From Chloroflexales bacterium (GTDB taxonomy: Bacteria > Chloroflexota > Chloroflexia > Chloroflexales > Chloroflexaceae): a DNA stretch of 16,674 nt. Below the pieces are notes generated by a model. The model saw only the letters and a program-made list of their open reading frames with translations. It was not told the DNA's origin and searched no databases. This document shows, piece by piece, positions 14,138-16,674 of this stretch. The stretch spans positions 1 to 16,674 of the forward strand of contig JAAXUL010000065.1 in the NCBI GenBank assembly GCA_013336035.1. The letters are read 5' to 3'. The translations under genes were made by a program, and so were the position numbers. The first letter of the stretch is position 1. Each line of letters starts with the position of its first letter.

Positions 14138-14890
14138 ATGCGCGACGAGCAGCGCGCGCTGGTGGCCGAGCACCAGCCCGCCGCGATCCAGCGGCGGCTA
14201 GCCAGCGAGCAGACGCCGAGCTACCTGGCCGCCGCCGTCCTCGGCGCGGTCGACGGCTGCGTGACGACCTTCGCCGTGGTCGCCGGCGCCACCGGCGGCG
14301 GCTTCGCCCCGCTCGTCGTCATCGTGCTCGGCTTCGCCAACCTGCTCGCCGACGGCTTCAGCATGGCGGCCAGCAACTACCTGAGCATCAAGAGCCAGCA
14401 CGAGCAGGTCGCGGCGGCCCGGCGCCGCGAGGAGCAGCACATCGCCCACATCCCCGAGGGTGAGCGCGAGGAGATCCGCCAGATCTTCGCCCAGAAGGGC
14501 TTCCGCGGCGCGGTGCTCCAGAGCATTGTCGAGACGATTACGCGCAACAAGCGCCTGTGGGTCGAGACCATGCTCACCGAGGAGCTGCGGCTGCCGGCCC
14601 GGAGCCCTGACCCGCTCCGCTCCGGCCTGGCCACCTTCGTCGCCTTCGTGCTCGTCGGCCTGGTGCCGCTCGCCCCCTTCCTGCTCCCGGGGCTGTCGCC
14701 GGCCCAGGCGTTTGCCGGCAGTACCGTGGCGACAGCCCTGGCGTTCTTCGCCGTAGGGGTAGCCAAAGGGCTCGCGCTCCAGCGGCCGCCCCTGCGCTCA
14801 GGAGTCGAGACCCTACTGCTGGGCGGCACCGCCGCCGGGCTGGCCTACCTGGTCGGCTATTGGCTCCGTGTCACCGCCGGGGTGGCGTAG
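14138..14890 (+). CDS. VIT1/CCC1 family iron/manganese transporter
   Basis: The start is ATG 14138; the upstream GGGTGA is a weak site. The 250-residue protein has the family layout. A first helix reads YLAAAVLGAVDGCVTTFAVV AGATGGG. A second contains the conserved NLLADGFSMAASNYLS. A cytoplasmic charged region (AAARRREEQHIAHIPEGERE, EIRQIF) matches the metal-binding domain between helices. Three further hydrophobic segments start near LATFVAFVLVGLVPLAPF, AFAGSTVATALAFFAVGVA and TLLLGGTAAGLAYLVGYW. Such transporters move Fe(II) or Mn(II) out of the cytosol in exchange for protons and protect against metal toxicity. It acts in the cytoplasmic membrane. It precedes the site-2 protease by 40 bases, probably in one transcript with it and the small peptide. 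Confidence 0.9.
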   Translation: MRDEQRALVAEHQPAAIQRRLASEQTPSYLAAAVLGAVDGCVTTFAVVAGATGGGFAPLVVIVLGFANLLADGFSMAASNYLSIKSQHEQVAAARRREEQHIAHIPEGEREEIRQIFAQKGFRGAVLQSIVETITRNKRLWVETMLTEELRLPARSPDPLRSGLATFVAFVLVGLVPLAPFLLPGLSPAQAFAGSTVATALAFFAVGVAKGLALQRPPLRSGVETLLLGGTAAGLAYLVGYWLRVTAGVA

Positions 14891-14930
14891 GCTGGGTGTA
14901 GAAAGCAGCTGGGGAGAGGAGACACCCGCC

Positions 14931-16043
14931 ATGAAACGCCCGACGATCGGGCTCGGGCGGCTGCTGGGCATTCGGATCGAGCTCGACTACTCCTGGTTTC
15001 TGGTCTTTGCGCTGTTGACCTGGAGCCTGGCGACCGGCTACTACACACAATCGCTCCCGGGCACACCCGCCCTCGGGACCTGGGGTCTGGGCGCGCTCTC
15101 GGCGGTGCTGCTCTTCGGCAGCGTGCTGCTCCACGAGCTTGGGCACGCGCTGGTCGCCCGCCGTGATCACGTCCCCGTCCGGCGCATCACGCTCTTTCTG
15201 TTCGGTGGGGTGGCCGAGCTGGGCGCAGAGCCGGCCGGTCCCCTGGCCGAGCTGCGGATCGCCCTCGCCGGCCCGGCCGTCAGCCTGGCGCTGGCGGTAC
15301 TCTTCGCCGTGCTGCAGGCACTCGCGGGCCCCACGCCGCTGCGGGCCTTGTTTGCCCTGCTGGCGTCGATCAACGGCACCCTGGCGCTGTTCAACCTCCT
15401 GCCGGGCTATCCTCTGGACGGCGGCCGCGTCGTGCGGGCCGCGCTCTGGGGCCTGACCCACGATGTCGCCCGGGCCACGCGGGTCGCCGCCCGGCTCGGG
15501 CAGGGCATCGCCTACCTCTTCGTCATGCTCGGCGCCTGGGAGATCCTGCTCGGCAATCTCGGCGGGCTCTGGCTCGCCCTGATCGGCTGGTTCCTTGCGG
15601 GGGCCGCCTCGGCCCAGGTGACACAGCAACGGCTCCACGACCTGCTCGCCGGCCACCGCGTGGCCGAGGCGATGAGCCGGGACTATACGGCCATACCCGG
15701 CGACCGGACGCTGCAACAGCTGGTCGACGAGGAGGTCCTGGGGCGAACCCAGCGCTGCTTCATGGTCGAGCAGGACGGGGAGACCCTCGGGCTCCTGACC
15801 CTGCACGACATCACGGCCGTGCCGCGCTCCGCCTGGCCGAGCACCTCGGCCGCCCAGGCCATGCGCCCCGCCGCGCTGCTCAGGACCACCAGCCCGGACG
15901 CCGACCTGTGGCTGGCGCTGGAGGCGATGCAGCGCGACGGCGTCAATCAGCTCCCGGTGCTGGCCGACCACCACACCCTCGGCCTCCTCAGCCGCGATGG
16001 CGTGATCACCTTCCTGCGCACGCGGCGCAAACTGGGCGCTTGA
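14931..16043 (+). CDS. Site-2 protease (M50) with two CBS domains
   Basis: The start is ATG 14931, behind GAGAGGAG at about 14914-14921. The first 240 residues form a multi-pass membrane metalloprotease. Its zinc motif is HELGH (68-72) and the second motif is NLLPGYPLDGGR, with Asp163 as the third ligand. Helices occur around WFLVFALLTWSLA, LSAVLLFGSVL, VSLALAVLFAVLQALA and GLWLALIGWFLAGAA. Residues ~260-365 carry a tandem CBS pair (VAEAMSRDYTAIPGDRTLQQ and AAQAMRPAALLRTTSPDADL), which usually binds adenine nucleotides. This is the CBS-containing S2P subgroup, whose substrates are largely unknown; relatives cleave membrane-bound regulators. The family and architecture are clear. Confidence 0.95.
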   Translation: MKRPTIGLGRLLGIRIELDYSWFLVFALLTWSLATGYYTQSLPGTPALGTWGLGALSAVLLFGSVLLHELGHALVARRDHVPVRRITLFLFGGVAELGAEPAGPLAELRIALAGPAVSLALAVLFAVLQALAGPTPLRALFALLASINGTLALFNLLPGYPLDGGRVVRAALWGLTHDVARATRVAARLGQGIAYLFVMLGAWEILLGNLGGLWLALIGWFLAGAASAQVTQQRLHDLLAGHRVAEAMSRDYTAIPGDRTLQQLVDEEVLGRTQRCFMVEQDGETLGLLTLHDITAVPRSAWPSTSAAQAMRPAALLRTTSPDADLWLALEAMQRDGVNQLPVLADHHTLGLLSRDGVITFLRTRRKLGA

Positions 16044-16049
16044 CGCTAC

Positions 16050-16081
16050 CACCGGCCAGTCGCCTGGGAGCGCCGCCGGTG
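16050..16081 (+). terminator. Weak hairpin after the site-2 protease
   Basis: CACCGGC (16050-16056) pairs with GCCGGTG (16075-16081), with a small CCAG/CTGG stem possible inside. It follows the stop codon by only six bases. No T-run follows, so it may be a weak terminator. Confidence 0.3.
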
Positions 16082-16114
16082 TTGGAGAACGGTCTATTGC
16101 ACCAAGGCCTTCCT

Positions 16115-16393
16115 ATGGATGAAGACTGCCACTTCGAGGAGTTGGCCCATACCGCCGACGTGGGCGCGCGGGTGCGCGCCGCCACGCCCGCGGCGCTGTT
16201 CGCCTGTGCGGCGCGGAGCCTGTTCGCCCTCATCGGCGCGCGGCCCGGCTCAGCCGGAAGCTGGCAACCTATGACGGTAGCGGCCACGGCGATGCCAACA
16301 CCTCGCCTGAGGACAAGCGCGGCCGCCGCTTCGTTCGCGGCGGCGCGCATCACTAGGTCGGAGCCTGCGGCGGCGCGCCAGGGTGGCGTGTAA
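16115..16393 (+). pseudogene. Archease, N-terminal fragment with unrelated tail
   Basis: ATG 16115 has a modest AAGG site. The first ~48 residues, MDEDCHFEELAHTADVGARV then RAATPAALFACAARSLFALI GARPG, match the start of archease (family phrase HTADVGI.V.A.....LF..AA..MF). Archease activates the RtcB RNA ligase and is normally about 140 residues. After ARPGS the frame turns into low-complexity sequence and stops at 16393. Another frame there reads KLATYDGSGHGDANTSPEDK and RGRRFVRGGAHH before a stop, and belongs to no family I recognise. The calcium-binding C-terminal half is missing and no rtcB is present, so the gene is a truncated relic. Confidence 0.7.
16317..16348 (+). repeat. GC-rich hairpin in the archease relic
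   Basis: GCCGCCG (16322-16328) pairs with CGGCGGC (16338-16344) around a 9-base loop. The stem is extended by GCGC (16317-16320) and GCGC (16345-16348) past one bulged G. It may stop transcription running towards leuA, but no T-run follows. Confidence 0.45.
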
Positions 16394-16452
16394 AACGATC
16401 TTCACACGTTGTGATCAGGGTGCTACGCTCCCGACAACCGGCAGGGTGTATG

Positions 16453-16674
16453 CTACAGCTGTCCGATGATACCTGGGTATGGGGTCTCTGGCCGTTCGGC
16501 ACCCGGGGTGCCGAACGCCGCGCCGCGCCCGGTCACCACGCGCCCCTCTTCTTCGAGCCGCACCGACACCTCGGCCTGCGCATCCGTGCCCTCGGTCACC
16601 GCATGCACCTGATAGAGTTCCAACCGCGCCGAATGCGGCACCAGCATCTTGATCGCATTGAAAGTTGCATCCAC
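16453..16674 (-). CDS. leuA: 2-isopropylmalate synthase, C-terminal part, abnormal end
   Basis: The frame enters from the right edge; only the last 73 residues are visible. VDATFNAIKMLVPHSARLEL YQVHAVTEGTDAQAEVSVRL then EEEGRVVTGRGA is typical of the LeuA regulatory domain, which binds leucine and inhibits the enzyme. The enzyme condenses acetyl-CoA with 2-oxoisovalerate in leucine synthesis. Family members continue GRGADTDTLVASARAYINAL with a final helix. Here the frame instead reads AFGTPGAERPETPYPG IIGQL and stops. The change coincides with a perfect 11-bp inverted repeat at 16493-16517. The last helix is lost, so feedback control or dimer stability may be altered. Citramalate synthase shares this domain and is an alternative. 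Confidence 0.8.
   Translation of the reverse strand: MDATFNAIKMLVPHSARLELYQVHAVTEGTDAQAEVSVRLEEEGRVVTGRGAAFGTPGAERPETPYPGIIGQL
16493..16517. repeat. Perfect 11-bp inverted repeat at the leuA end
   Basis: CGTTCGGCACC (16493-16503) and GGTGCCGAACG (16507-16517) form a perfect stem with a 3-base loop. It lies inside the altered 3' end of leuA, exactly where family homology stops. It could be a terminator, a REP-like palindrome, or the scar of an insertion. Confidence 0.7.

Noticed and set aside
14871..16052. Long minus-strand open frame across the site-2 protease
   Set aside because: It is a shadow caused by GC-biased third positions; the plus-strand frame has the full HELGH, DGG and CBS motifs.

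Overview
The window is GC-rich bacterial DNA. It most resembles a filamentous member of the Chloroflexota (Chloroflexia, perhaps near Roseiflexus or Kouleothrix). That placement is an inference from gene content: a META-domain protein with an LPXTG-type anchor, a GerMN-domain relic, a baeRF-family protein, a large secreted tannase-like lipoprotein and a leuA whose C-terminus looks chloroflexal. No rRNA, tRNA, CRISPR array or intact transposase was seen.

Left part (1-3613). A partial unknown gene and a 79-residue helical protein overlap. A terminator-like hairpin follows, then a SWIM-type zinc-finger protein. Next is a 652-residue lipoprotein of the subtype-B tannase family with an apparent Ser-Asp-His triad, closed by an 11-bp hairpin.

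Middle part (3614-7656). This is a decaying region. On the minus strand are a META-domain, LPXTG-anchored protein with a one-base frameshift, an unknown gene that overlaps its stop, and an internally deleted ThrE-type threonine/serine exporter. On the plus strand, a three-PAS sensor protein is cut off exactly where a block of terminal repeats begins. That block looks like a solitary end of an IS21-like element. Beyond it lies only the C-terminal piece of a GerMN-domain protein.

Right part (7657-16452). Mostly plus-strand genes for stress, protein quality and the envelope: a DJ-1/PfpI protein, a small membrane peptide, an Hsp20 chaperone, a baeRF protein, a GT4 glycosyltransferase, a YbaK-type deacylase, a cyclopropane-fatty-acid synthase, a second small membrane peptide behind a strongly structured leader, a VIT1/CCC1 metal transporter and a site-2 protease with CBS domains. 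The glycosyltransferase is flanked by the tail of an (alpha/alpha)6 glycosidase-like protein and the head of a GH130 enzyme, so it is the survivor of a three-gene cluster. An archease fragment follows the protease.

At the right edge is the 3' end of leuA on the minus strand. Its normal C-terminus is replaced from a perfect 11-bp inverted repeat onward. The main theme is an accessory stress island that has been rearranged repeatedly. No complete, clearly novel system is visible. The best candidates for something undescribed are the SWIM-protein locus, the small membrane peptides and the structured leader at 13855-13984.
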